Assembly: GCA_046765875.1 (NCBI GenBank)
Contig: JBKPSJ010000363.1
Location: forward strand, 1-9,756
Direction of reading: 5' to 3'
Source of the DNA: DASRHY01 sp046765875
GTDB lineage: Bacteria; Actinomycetota; Actinomycetes; Propionibacteriales; Kribbellaceae
Length of the DNA stretch: 9,756 nucleotides
Shown here: positions 1 to 6,627 of the stretch, one piece after another
How positions within the stretch are numbered: the stretch's first letter is position 1
Layout: each line of letters opens with the position of its first letter
Program-made: the position numbers and the translations under genes
The notes under the pieces: generated by a model
Seen by the model: the letters and a program-made list of their open reading frames with translations, nothing else
Databases searched by the model: none
What the model was told of the DNA's origin: nothing

Positions 1-30
1 GAGCAGGCGCAGCCGCCGGACGTCATACAC
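1..30 (-). CDS. Probable LysR-type transcriptional regulator, 5' end only (first 10 codons)
   Basis: Reading leftward, a GTG codon (complement of 28-30) opens a frame encoding M-Y-D-V-R-R-L-R-L-L before the window ends. A strong Shine-Dalgarno GGAG lies at 37-40, six bases ahead of the GTG, which supports a real start. The opening resembles what I recall of actinobacterial LysR-family regulators, where a DVRRLRLL-like stretch leads into the N-terminal winged helix, but ten residues are too few to prove the family. The gene is divergent from putA with about 120 bp between the two starts, the usual layout of a LysR-type regulator facing its target. If correct, it may sense proline or a catabolite and control putA; that role is inference. 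A second ATG in another frame (complement of 24-26) gives a Cys/Gly-rich peptide and is less likely. Confidence 0.5.
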   Translation of the reverse strand, partial: MYDVRRLRLL

Positions 31-150
31 GGCGTTCTCCAAATCATAAGCAGACCCAACGGATATCCATCAGAAATCAACGCTTTATCTTACGCGAATA
101 AGGCGTCACACTGTGGCCGGACACCAGATCGCGAGGTAAGTGAGATCGTC
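31..150. promoter_or_regulatory. Divergent promoter region between the LysR-type gene and putA
   Basis: This 120-bp gap is visibly richer in A and T than the flanking genes, as expected for a promoter region. It must hold the promoters of both the leftward regulator and putA. I could not assign a convincing -35/-10 pair for either gene. It contains an imperfect dyad at 81-105, listed separately, and a self-complementary GGATATCC at 61-68. A weak GAGG at 133-136 sits 14 bases ahead of the putA ATG. Confidence 0.55.
81..105. promoter_or_regulatory. Imperfect inverted repeat, candidate regulator-binding site ahead of putA
   Basis: CGCTTTAT (81-88) and ATAAGGCG (98-105) are inverted copies matching at 7 of 8 positions, separated by a 9-base spacer. 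The dyad lies 45 bp before the putA start and 50 bp from the divergent regulator start. The size and position suit a LysR-type dimer site. It does not form a symmetric T-N11-A box, because its symmetric T/A pairs are spaced N9 and N13, so a LysR match is suggestive only. No U-tract follows, so it is not a terminator. Confidence 0.4.
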
Positions 151-3100
151 ATGCCCATGACCACCGACGCGGCCCCGCCGGCCGAGCTGACCGACCTTTC
201 CGACGACGTCATCGCGACGGTACGACGCTGGCTCACCGACTCCGCCAAGATCTCCCCCGACGCCTCGGCCAGGCGGCTCGCGGGCGTGCTCAAGGACCCC
301 CGCGGGCTGCCGTTCACCGTCGGCTTCATCGACGGCGTGATCCGGCCCGAGGACCCCAAGGTCGCGGCCCGGGCGTTCGCCGAACTGGCCGCCGACGTCC
401 CGGCGTTCCTGCCCGCGTACCTGCGCGCCGCGGTCAAGCTCGGCGCCGCCGCCGGCAGGGTCTCCCCCGGCCTGGTCATCCCGGTGGTACGCCGGGTCCT
501 GCGCGGCATGGTCGGCCACCTGATCGTCGACGCACGCGAGGACAAGCTCGGCAAGTCGATCCGCAAGATCCGCTCCAAGGGCGAACGGCTGAACATCAAC
601 CTGCTCGGCGAAGCGGTGCTCGGCGAGCGCGAGGCGGCCAGGCGGCTCGAGGGCACCATGCGGCTGCTGTCCCGCCCCGACGTCGACTACGTGTCGATGA
701 AGGTGTCGGCCACGGTCGCGCCGCACTCGGCCTGGGCGTTCGACGAGACCGTCGCGCATGTCGTGGAGTCGCTGACCCCGCTGTTCAAGCTCGCCGCGGA
801 GTCATCGCCGAAGAAGTTCGTCAACCTCGACATGGAGGAGTACCGCGATCTCGACATGACCATCGCGGTGTTCACCACCCTGCTGGACAAGCCCGAGTTC
901 CTCGACCTGAAGGCCGGCATCGTGCTGCAGGCGTACCTGCCGGACGCGCTCGGCGCGATGATCCAGCTGCAGGAGTGGGCCGCGGCACGCGGTCGCCGCG
1001 GCGGTGCGCCGATCAAGGTACGCGTGGTCAAGGGCGCGAACCTGCCGATGGAGCAGGTCGAGGCGTCGCTGCACGACTGGCCGCTGGCGACCTGGCACAC
1101 CAAGCAGGACTCCGACACCAACTACAAGCGGGTGCTCGACTACGCGCTGCGCCTGGACCGGATCCGCAACGTCCGGATCGGTGTGGCCGGCCACAACCTG
1201 TTCGACATCGCCTTCGCCTGGCTGCTGGCCGGTAAGCGCGGCGTCCGCGAAGGGGTCGACTTCGAGATGCTGCTCGGGATGGCGCAGGGCCAGGCCGAGG
1301 TGGTCAAGCGCGAGGTCGGCGGCCTGCTGCTGTACACGCCGGTCGTGCACCCCGACGAGTTCGACGTCGCGATCGCGTACCTGGTCCGCCGGCTCGAGGA
1401 GGGCGCGAGTACCGAGAACTTCATGTCGGCCGTGTTCGACCTGCACCACGACGAGAAGCTGTTCGAGCGGGAGAAGGACCGGTACCTCGCCTCGGTGGCG
1501 GCGCTCGACCGCGACGTACCGCAGCCGTACCGGGTGCAGGACCGCCGCCGCCCGGTCGACGGCGCGATCCAGGAGGTCTTCCACAACGTGCCCGACACCG
1601 ACCCGGCGCTGCCCGCCAACGCGGCCTGGAGCCGGGCGATCCTGTCCCGGGTGCCGGAAAGCACCGCCGGCGAGGACCTGGTCGACAGCACCCTGCTGAG
1701 CACGCCCGAGGAGCTCGAGACGGTGATCGCCGGCGCGGTCGAGGCGAGCGAGAAGTGGGGTTCGCTGAGCGGCAAGGAGCGTGCGTTCTACCTGCACAAG
1801 GCCGCGGTGGTGCTCGAACGCCGCCGCGCCGAACTGCTCGAGGTGATGGCGACCGAAGCCGGCAAGACTCTCGACCAGGGCGACCCCGAGGTGTCCGAGG
1901 CGATCGACTTCGCCAACTACTACGCGCATCTGGCCGAGGAACTGGACCGGGTCGACGGCGCGGCGTACCGGCCGGTGCGGCTGACGGTGGTGACCCCACC
2001 GTGGAACTTCCCGCTGGCGATCCCGGCCGGCTCGACGATCGCGGCCCTGGCCGCCGGATCGGCCGTAGTGGTCAAGCCGGCCACCCAGGCCCGGCGTACC
2101 GGCTCGGTGATGGTCGACGCGCTGTGGGAGGCCGGGGTACCGCGCGACGTGCTGCGGCTGGTCCAGCTCAGCGAGCACGACCTCGGCCAGAGGCTGGTCT
2201 CGGACCCGCGGGTGGACCGGCTGATCCTCACCGGTGCGTACGAGACCGCAGAGTTGTTCCGGTCATTCCGCAGCGACCTGCCGTTGCTGGCCGAGACCAG
2301 CGGCAAGAACGCGATCGTCGTCACGCCGAGCGCCGACATCGACCTGGCCGTCAAGGACGTGGTGTACTCCGCGTTCGGGCACGCCGGGCAGAAATGCTCG
2401 GCGGCGTCGCTGGCGATCCTGGTCGGCTCGGTCGGTACGTCGAAGCGGTTCCGCAACCAGCTCGTCGACGCCGTCAGCTCGCTCAAGGTCGGGCAGCCGG
2501 CCGATGCGACCACCCAGATGGGCCCGATCATCGAGCCGGCCAAGGGGAAGTTGCTCAAGGCACTGACCACCCTCGACCCGGGCGAGTCGTGGCTGGTCGA
2601 GCCGCGCAAACTCGATGCCGAGGGCAGGCAGTGGACCCCCGGCGTCAAGATCGGCGTCGCACCCGGCTCGGAATACCACCTGACCGAGTACTTCGGCCCG
2701 GTGCTCGGCATCATGACCGCCGAGACCCTCGAAGAGGCGATCGAGCTGCAGAACCAGGTCGCGTACGGTCTCACCGCCGGGCTGCACGCCCTCGACCCGG
2801 ACGAGCTGGGGATCTGGCTGAACCGGGTCCAGGCCGGCAACCTGTACGTCAACCGCGGCACCACCGGCGCGATCGTGCGCCGGCAGCCGTTCGGCGGCTG
2901 GAAGAAGTCGGCGGTCGGCGCCGGCACCAAGGCCGGCGGCCCGAACTACCTGGTCGGGCTGTGCGACTGGAGCTCGGCGCAGGCGACCGCCGGCGCCGAG
3001 ATCCCGGCCGGGCCGGCCTCGCTGCTCACCGCCGCCCGCGCCGCCAAGCTCGGTGCCACGGATCTGCTGGAGCGCGCGCTGCGCAGCGACGCCGCAGCCT

Positions 3101-3582
3101 GGGCCGACGAGTTCGGCACCTCAAAGGACGTGTCCGGTCTGAGCGCCGAGCGCAACGTGTTCCGCTACCACCCGAACCCGGTGACGATCCGGTACGCCGC
3201 CGGCTCCTCGCTGACCGAACTGGTCCGGGTGGTGGGTGCCGGCGTCATCACCGGTGCCGCTGTCAGCGTGTCGTCGTACACCGACATCCGCGTCGAGGTG
3301 GGCACGGCGATCAACGCCCTCGGCGTCGAGATCACGGTGGAGGACGACGACACCTGGCACGCGCGCGCGGCGAAGCTGCCGAGCGGGCGGATCCGGCTGC
3401 TCGGTGGATCGGCTGCCGAGCTGTACGCCGCGGTCGGCGGCAGGCCGGACCTCGCCGTCTACGCGCAGCCGGTCACCGAGGCCGGGCGCGTCGAGCTGCT
3501 CCCGTTCGTACGCGAACAGGCCGTGGCGATCACCGCACACCGGTTCGGCACCCCGAACCACCTGTCCGACGATCTCATCTGA
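151..3582 (+). CDS. putA: Bifunctional proline dehydrogenase / L-glutamate gamma-semialdehyde dehydrogenase (PutA)
   Basis: PutA oxidises L-proline to P5C with FAD and then oxidises glutamate semialdehyde to L-glutamate with NAD+, channelling the intermediate between the two sites. The protein is 1143 residues. The PRODH barrel covers roughly 100-460 and includes RVVKGAN (291-297) and YLVRRLEEG from 410, whose arginines match the substrate-binding arginines of the family. The aldehyde dehydrogenase domain covers roughly 530-985, with TPPWNFP (615-621), cofactor-region Lys642, general base Glu715 in ETSGK, nucleophile Cys749 in GQKCSA, and a late RQPFGGW...KAGGPNYL signature. A C-terminal extension of about 150 residues ends near RFGTPNHLSDDL. 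The N-terminal ribbon-helix-helix DNA-binding domain of enteric PutA is absent, so control must come from elsewhere, perhaps the divergent regulator. The start is ATG at 151; ATG at 157 is possible. The ribosome site is weak. The last 8 bp overlap the convergent reductase-like gene. Confidence 0.96.
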   Translation: MPMTTDAAPPAELTDLSDDVIATVRRWLTDSAKISPDASARRLAGVLKDPRGLPFTVGFIDGVIRPEDPKVAARAFAELAADVPAFLPAYLRAAVKLGAAAGRVSPGLVIPVVRRVLRGMVGHLIVDAREDKLGKSIRKIRSKGERLNINLLGEAVLGEREAARRLEGTMRLLSRPDVDYVSMKVSATVAPHSAWAFDETVAHVVESLTPLFKLAAESSPKKFVNLDMEEYRDLDMTIAVFTTLLDKPEFLDLKAGIVLQAYLPDALGAMIQLQEWAAARGRRGGAPIKVRVVKGANLPMEQVEASLHDWPLATWHTKQDSDTNYKRVLDYALRLDRIRNVRIGVAGHNLFDIAFAWLLAGKRGVREGVDFEMLLGMAQGQAEVVKREVGGLLLYTPVVHPDEFDVAIAYLVRRLEEGASTENFMSAVFDLHHDEKLFEREKDRYLASVAALDRDVPQPYRVQDRRRPVDGAIQEVFHNVPDTDPALPANAAWSRAILSRVPESTAGEDLVDSTLLSTPEELETVIAGAVEASEKWGSLSGKERAFYLHKAAVVLERRRAELLEVMATEAGKTLDQGDPEVSEAIDFANYYAHLAEELDRVDGAAYRPVRLTVVTPPWNFPLAIPAGSTIAALAAGSAVVVKPATQARRTGSVMVDALWEAGVPRDVLRLVQLSEHDLGQRLVSDPRVDRLILTGAYETAELFRSFRSDLPLLAETSGKNAIVVTPSADIDLAVKDVVYSAFGHAGQKCSAASLAILVGSVGTSKRFRNQLVDAVSSLKVGQPADATTQMGPIIEPAKGKLLKALTTLDPGESWLVEPRKLDAEGRQWTPGVKIGVAPGSEYHLTEYFGPVLGIMTAETLEEAIELQNQVAYGLTAGLHALDPDELGIWLNRVQAGNLYVNRGTTGAIVRRQPFGGWKKSAVGAGTKAGGPNYLVGLCDWSSAQATAGAEIPAGPASLLTAARAAKLGATDLLERALRSDAAAWADEFGTSKDVSGLSAERNVFRYHPNPVTIRYAAGSSLTELVRVVGAGVITGAAVSVSSYTDIRVEVGTAINALGVEITVEDDDTWHARAAKLPSGRIRLLGGSAAELYAAVGGRPDLAVYAQPVTEAGRVELLPFVREQAVAITAHRFGTPNHLSDDLI

Positions 3583-4162
3583 GCACCTTGTAGCGCAGGT
3601 GCAGCACACCGGGCCCTTCGAGGACCCGGACCAGGTCGAGCTCGATGTGCTCGGTGCGCAGGTTGTCGAACAGCCGCCGGCCGGCGCCGAGCAACACCGG
3701 GATGTGGTGGATCTCGAACTCGTCGAGCACGCCTGCCTTCAACGCGAGTTCGGTCAGCCGCGCGCCGTGCACCATGACATTCTTGTCGCCGGCGGCCTTC
3801 TTCGCCTCGGTCATCGCCTCGGCGATGTCGGTGACGTAGTGGACGTTCGGCCAGCGGTTCCGCTTGTCCTCGCCGGGCAGTTCCTGGGTGAGGACGAAGA
3901 TCGGGACGCCGTCGTGGTGGTCGCCGCCCCACTCACCGGCGATCTCGAAGGTCCGCCGGCCGACCACGACCGCACCGCTGTCCATCAGCTCGTCGAACAC
4001 CTGCCCGTTGACACCCTCCTTCGGCCACAGCGCCGGGTCGCCGTGGCCCAGCCAATCGTGCAACCGCTCACCGTCGACCCCGAGTCCGTGCGCGGGGCCG
4101 TCGTCCGGCCCGGCGATGAACCCGTCGAGTGACATGGACATGTACAGGACTGTCGAACCCAT
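3575..4162 (-). CDS. Dihydrofolate reductase-family (RibD C-terminal domain) protein
   Basis: This 195-residue protein belongs to the RibD-C/dihydrofolate-reductase-like superfamily, small NAD(P)H-dependent reductases that are mostly uncharacterised in Actinobacteria. Visible signatures are the opening strand and loop SMSLDGFIAGPDD (9-21), VVVGRRTFE (65-73), a nucleotide-site-like VMVHGARL (129-136), and the IPVLLGAGRRLF motif (154-165) typical of RibD-C proteins. It is neither a complete folA nor ribD, since it lacks the deaminase domain of RibD, and its substrate is unknown. The chosen ATG (complement of 4160-4162) has a purine-rich ribosome site at 4171-4179 with 8 bases between. An upstream in-frame ATG at 4249 would add 29 residues not typical of the family. 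The gene is divergent from marR and convergent with putA. Confidence 0.88.
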   Translation of the reverse strand: MGSTVLYMSMSLDGFIAGPDDGPAHGLGVDGERLHDWLGHGDPALWPKEGVNGQVFDELMDSGAVVVGRRTFEIAGEWGGDHHDGVPIFVLTQELPGEDKRNRWPNVHYVTDIAEAMTEAKKAAGDKNVMVHGARLTELALKAGVLDEFEIHHIPVLLGAGRRLFDNLRTEHIELDLVRVLEGPGVLHLRYKVLR

Positions 4163-4170
4163 GGTTACTG

Positions 4171-4179
4171 CCTTCCCTC
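4171..4179 (-). promoter_or_regulatory. Ribosome binding site of the reductase-like gene
   Basis: On the minus strand this reads GAGGGAAGG, complementary to the 16S rRNA 3' end, and ends 8 bases before the ATG whose first base is 4162. It is the reason for choosing this start over the in-frame ATG at 4249, which would overlap the MarR operator region. Confidence 0.7.
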
Positions 4180-4242
4180 GGTTGATCTGTCGTACACCTT
4201 GACCACCGGTTGGCGAGAAACTCATCGGCGCCGGAACTTTTG

Positions 4243-4268
4243 TTAGCAAAGCTAATGAGTCATGCTAA
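4243..4268. promoter_or_regulatory. Candidate MarR operator: TTAGC-AAA-GCTAA plus a third half-site
   Basis: TTAGC (4243-4247), AAA, GCTAA (4251-4255) form a perfect inverted repeat with 5-bp arms. A further GCTAA copy lies at 4264-4268. MarR dimers typically bind short A/T-bordered dyads of this size that overlap their own promoter. The position just ahead of marR and between divergent genes suggests autorepression of marR-MFS and possibly co-control of the reductase-like gene. Binding by this MarR is inferred from position and symmetry. Confidence 0.6.
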
Positions 4269-4275
4269 GGAGATG

Positions 4276-4713
4276 GTGTCACAGCAGCTGAAGAGCGACG
4301 TCGGCCTGGCCAGTGCGCTGCGGTCGTCGATCCTGCGGTTGTCCCGGCAGATCCGCTTCCAGCGCGCGGACGACGCCGAGCTGACAGCGAACCAGCTCGG
4401 CGTACTCGGGACGCTGAGCAAGCACGGCCCGATGACCATCGGCGACCTGGCGGCGCACGAGCGGGTCAAGCCGCCGTCGATGACCCGGATCGTGTCGAAC
4501 CTCGAGGCGGCGGGGATGGTACGCCGTACCCCCGCCGAGACCGACAAGCGCCAGGTCCGGGTGGACCTCACCCCGGCCGCGGGGGACCTGATCCTGGCCA
4601 ACCGGCGGCGCCGCGACGAGTGGCTGCAGAGGAAGTTGAAGACGCTGACACCCGAGGAGCGGGAGATCCTGCGCAAGGCGGCGCCGGTACTGGAGCGTCT
4701 GGCCGCCTCGTGA
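4276..4713 (+). CDS. MarR-family transcriptional regulator
   Basis: This 145-residue winged-helix protein has the MarR layout. An N-terminal dimerisation helix carries SALRSSILRLSRQIR (13-27). The winged HTH covers about 36-100, with MTIGDLAAHERVKPPSMTR as the recognition part, and the wing contains the conserved D-K-R (90-92). A C-terminal helix ends at RLAAS. MarR proteins usually repress neighbouring export or detoxification genes until a small molecule is bound. Its stop overlaps the GTG of the MFS gene (GTGA), so the two are co-transcribed and probably translationally coupled. The start is uncertain: AAGGAG at 4267-4272 abuts ATG 4273 and sits 3 bases before GTG 4276, which I chose. ATG 4255 lacks a ribosome site and would overlap the operator dyad. 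A TTG at 4210 would add a rare TTA codon. Confidence 0.9.
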   Translation: MSQQLKSDVGLASALRSSILRLSRQIRFQRADDAELTANQLGVLGTLSKHGPMTIGDLAAHERVKPPSMTRIVSNLEAAGMVRRTPAETDKRQVRVDLTPAAGDLILANRRRRDEWLQRKLKTLTPEEREILRKAAPVLERLAAS

Positions 4714-6050
4714 GCCCTACCTTCAACAGCCTGCGGGTCCGCAACTACCGCCTCTACTCCTCCGGGGCGATCGTGTCGAACGTCGGCACCTGGTTGCAGA
4801 GGATCGCGCAGGACTGGCTGGTGCTCCAGCTCACCCACTCCGGGACCGCGCTCGGCATCGTGACCGGGTTGCAGTTCCTGCCGGCGCTGCTGTTGTCGCC
4901 GTACGCCGGTCTGGTGGCCGACCGGCTGCCGAAGCGGCTGGTGCTGCTGTCCACCCAGGCCGCGCTCGCGGTGGTGTCGACCACCCTCGGCGTGCTGGCC
5001 ACCACCGGTGTGGTCCAGGTCTGGCACGTGTACCTGCTTGCGCTGCTCTTCGGCATCGGCACGGCGTTCGACGCGCCCGCCCGGCAGTCGTTCGTCGTCG
5101 AGATGGTCGGGCCGGACGACCTGTCGAACGCGGTCGGGCTGAACGGCGCATCGTTCAACACCGCGCGGGTGGTGGGCCCGGCGCTGGCCGGCCTGCTGAT
5201 CAACTGGTTCGGCACCGGCCCGGTGATCCTGGCCAACGGGATCAGCTACGGCGCCGTCATCGTCTCGCTGCTGCTGATGCGTACCAGCGAACTGCACACG
5301 CCACCGCCGGCGGCGCGCGGCAAGGGCATGATCCGCGAGGGCGTGCGCTATCTGTGGCGCCGTCCGCAGCTGATGATGGTGATCACCACGGTGTTCTTCG
5401 TCGGCATGTTCGGGCTCACCTTCCAGGTCAGCTCGGCGTTGATGGCGACCAAGGTGTTCCACAAGGACGCGCAGGGGTTCGGCATCCTCGCCTCGGTGTT
5501 CGCGATCGGCTCGCTCAGCGGCGCGCTGCTGGCCGCCCGCCGGTCCCGGCCGCGGGTCCGGATCGTGGTCGGCGCGGCGATCGCGTTCGGGCTGGTCGAG
5601 ATCGTCGCCGGGCTGATGCCGACCTACTTGTCGTACGTCGCGGTGCTGCCGTTCATGGGCATCCTCGCGATGAGCGTGCTGAACACCGCCAACGCGACCG
5701 TCCAGCTGGCCGTGATCCCGACCATGCGCGGCCGGGTGATGGCGCTGTACATGGCCGTGCTGATGGGCAGCAACACCATCGGCTCGCCGGTGATCGGCTG
5801 GATCGGGCAGGCGTTCGGGCCGCGCTGGACCCTGATCATCGGCGGCGCGCTGTCCTCGCTCGGCGCGGCACTGGCCGGGCTGATCGGCGCCCGCCGGCGT
5901 GGCCTGTCGATCCGGCCCCGGCTGCTGCCGCGGCCCAGGATCGACATCATCACCGGTGTCGAGGAGGAGGTCCCCCAGCCGGTTCCCGAGCTCGGCCGAT
6001 CCGATCGGCCAGCGCGAAGAACCGGTCGGGCGGATCCTCGTACCGGATGA
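4710..6050 (+). CDS. MFS transporter, DHA3/EntS-like drug or siderophore exporter family
   Basis: This 446-residue membrane protein of the major facilitator superfamily is closest in pattern to the MFS_3 (EntS-like) group, proton-driven exporters of drugs or small metabolites. The N-terminus NSLRVRNYRLYSSGAIVSN leads into the first helix. Motif A-like GLVADRLPKR (67-76) lies between helices 2 and 3. FDAPARQSFV and LSNAVGLNGA...RVVGPALAG are hallmarks of the group, and about 12 hydrophobic segments can be traced up to LAGLIGARRRG. The start is GTG 4710, overlapping the marR stop by four bases. The substrate is unknown; MarR linkage suggests an inducible efflux pump. After the last helix, a polar tail of about 50 residues, rich in Arg and Pro, extends into sequence antisense to the methyltransferase gene, so the natural C-terminus may have been altered. 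Confidence 0.92.
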   Translation: MSPTFNSLRVRNYRLYSSGAIVSNVGTWLQRIAQDWLVLQLTHSGTALGIVTGLQFLPALLLSPYAGLVADRLPKRLVLLSTQAALAVVSTTLGVLATTGVVQVWHVYLLALLFGIGTAFDAPARQSFVVEMVGPDDLSNAVGLNGASFNTARVVGPALAGLLINWFGTGPVILANGISYGAVIVSLLLMRTSELHTPPPAARGKGMIREGVRYLWRRPQLMMVITTVFFVGMFGLTFQVSSALMATKVFHKDAQGFGILASVFAIGSLSGALLAARRSRPRVRIVVGAAIAFGLVEIVAGLMPTYLSYVAVLPFMGILAMSVLNTANATVQLAVIPTMRGRVMALYMAVLMGSNTIGSPVIGWIGQAFGPRWTLIIGGALSSLGAALAGLIGARRRGLSIRPRLLPRPRIDIITGVEEEVPQPVPELGRSDRPARRTGRADPRTG

Positions 6051-6627
6051 GGTCCCAGCCCGTCTCGGCCAGCCGGCGTACGAGGACGGGCTCGTGCAAC
6101 ACGTCGTCGGGGCGCAGGGTGCGTCCGTGCCGGGCGGCCAGCGCGATTCTTCCGGAGGGGTGGAAGATCGCCAGCCGGCCACCCGGCCGAACGACCCGCG
6201 CGAGCTCGGTGAGCCCCGCGGTCAGATCTGGAAGGTGCATCACGAGGCCCGCGGCGAACACGACGTCGACGCTGCGGTCGGCGAGCGGGAGCCGGCACGA
6301 GTCGCCGAGCACCAGCGTCGCGAAGTCGGCCCGGCCGCGGTGCCGCGCCTGGTCCAGCATCTCGGGGGTGACGTCGAGACCGATGACCGTCCCGTCCGTG
6401 CCGGCCGCCATCCGCAGGGCGGGAAGGGCCCGGCCGGTGCCGCACCCGGCGTCGAGCACGACTCCGCCGGCCGGGATACCCGCCTCGCTCACGGCCATGG
6501 CGTACGCGGGCATGTCGTCGCCGAACCGGCTGTCCCACGACGAGGCACGAGCGGCGAAGAAGGCGCGGCTCTCGCGCAGGTACCAGGACCGGTCCGGGTC
6601 GAGGCGTTCGGACACCCGGCGGATCAC
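5950..6627 (-). CDS. Class I SAM-dependent methyltransferase
   Basis: The 225-residue protein has a Rossmann-type methyltransferase core. Motif I is VVLDAGCGTG (56-65) and binds S-adenosylmethionine. LDVTPEMLD (84-92) is the acidic post-I loop, LPLADRSVDVVF (113-124) includes motif II, and RPGGRLAIFHPSGR (147-160) is the post-motif strand typical of the Methyltransf_11 group. The substrate is unknown. The chosen GTG start (complement of 6625-6627) overlaps the TGA of the upstream small gene by four bases. No clear ribosome site precedes it, so translation is probably coupled, or the two frames are a broken single gene. An in-frame GTG at 6654 would add nine residues. The segment PVIRRV...WYLRESRAFFA before the core looks like the continuation of a longer N-terminal domain. 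The last 101 bp are antisense to the MFS gene, and the C-terminal tail after DPPDRFFALA is probably acquired. Confidence 0.85.
   Translation of the reverse strand: MIRRVSERLDPDRSWYLRESRAFFAARASSWDSRFGDDMPAYAMAVSEAGIPAGGVVLDAGCGTGRALPALRMAAGTDGTVIGLDVTPEMLDQARHRGRADFATLVLGDSCRLPLADRSVDVVFAAGLVMHLPDLTAGLTELARVVRPGGRLAIFHPSGRIALAARHGRTLRPDDVLHEPVLVRRLAETGWDLIRYEDPPDRFFALADRIGRAREPAGGPPPRHR
5994..6010. repeat. Perfect short inverted repeat in the convergent gene overlap
   Basis: GGCCGAT (5994-6000), CCG, ATCGGCC (6004-6010) is a perfect hairpin with 7-bp arms and a 3-base loop. It lies inside the 101-bp overlap of the convergent MFS and methyltransferase genes. Neither strand has a U-tract after it, so it is not a classic intrinsic terminator. 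It could be a weak bidirectional transcription-pausing site or chance in GC-rich DNA. Confidence 0.4.

Larger units (their letters stand above)
4163..4275. promoter_or_regulatory. Divergent promoter region between the reductase-like gene and marR
   Basis: This 113-bp gap carries the promoters of both the leftward reductase-like gene and the rightward marR-MFS operon. Near marR there is a local drop in GC content. A TTGACC resembling a -35 element lies at 4199-4204 but has no good -10 at normal spacing. TTGTTA (4240-4245) and TGCTAA (4263-4268) have a 17-base spacer and could drive a very short or leaderless marR transcript; this is tentative. The operator-like repeat at 4243-4268 overlaps these elements. 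Confidence 0.5.

Noticed and set aside
61..68. Palindrome GGATATCC ahead of putA
   Set aside because: An isolated 8-bp palindrome with no second copy nearby; too short to call an operator by itself.
802..2178. Long open frame on the minus strand opposite putA (458 codons)
   Set aside because: It lies wholly antisense to clearly conserved PutA sequence and encodes an Arg/His/Gln-rich product with no recognisable domain; long antisense frames are expected in high-GC genes.
1755..3593. Long open frame on the plus strand in another frame of putA (612 codons)
   Set aside because: The product is a low-complexity Arg/Gly/Pro-rich string, the usual frame-shifted shadow of a high-GC gene, while the PutA frame shows all catalytic motifs.
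4260..6182. Minus-strand open frame opposite marR and the MFS gene (640 codons)
   Set aside because: The product is Arg/His/Asp/Gln-rich without domain signatures, and the opposite strand carries complete MarR and MFS proteins. Only its 5' portion touches methyltransferase sequence, in the wrong frame.
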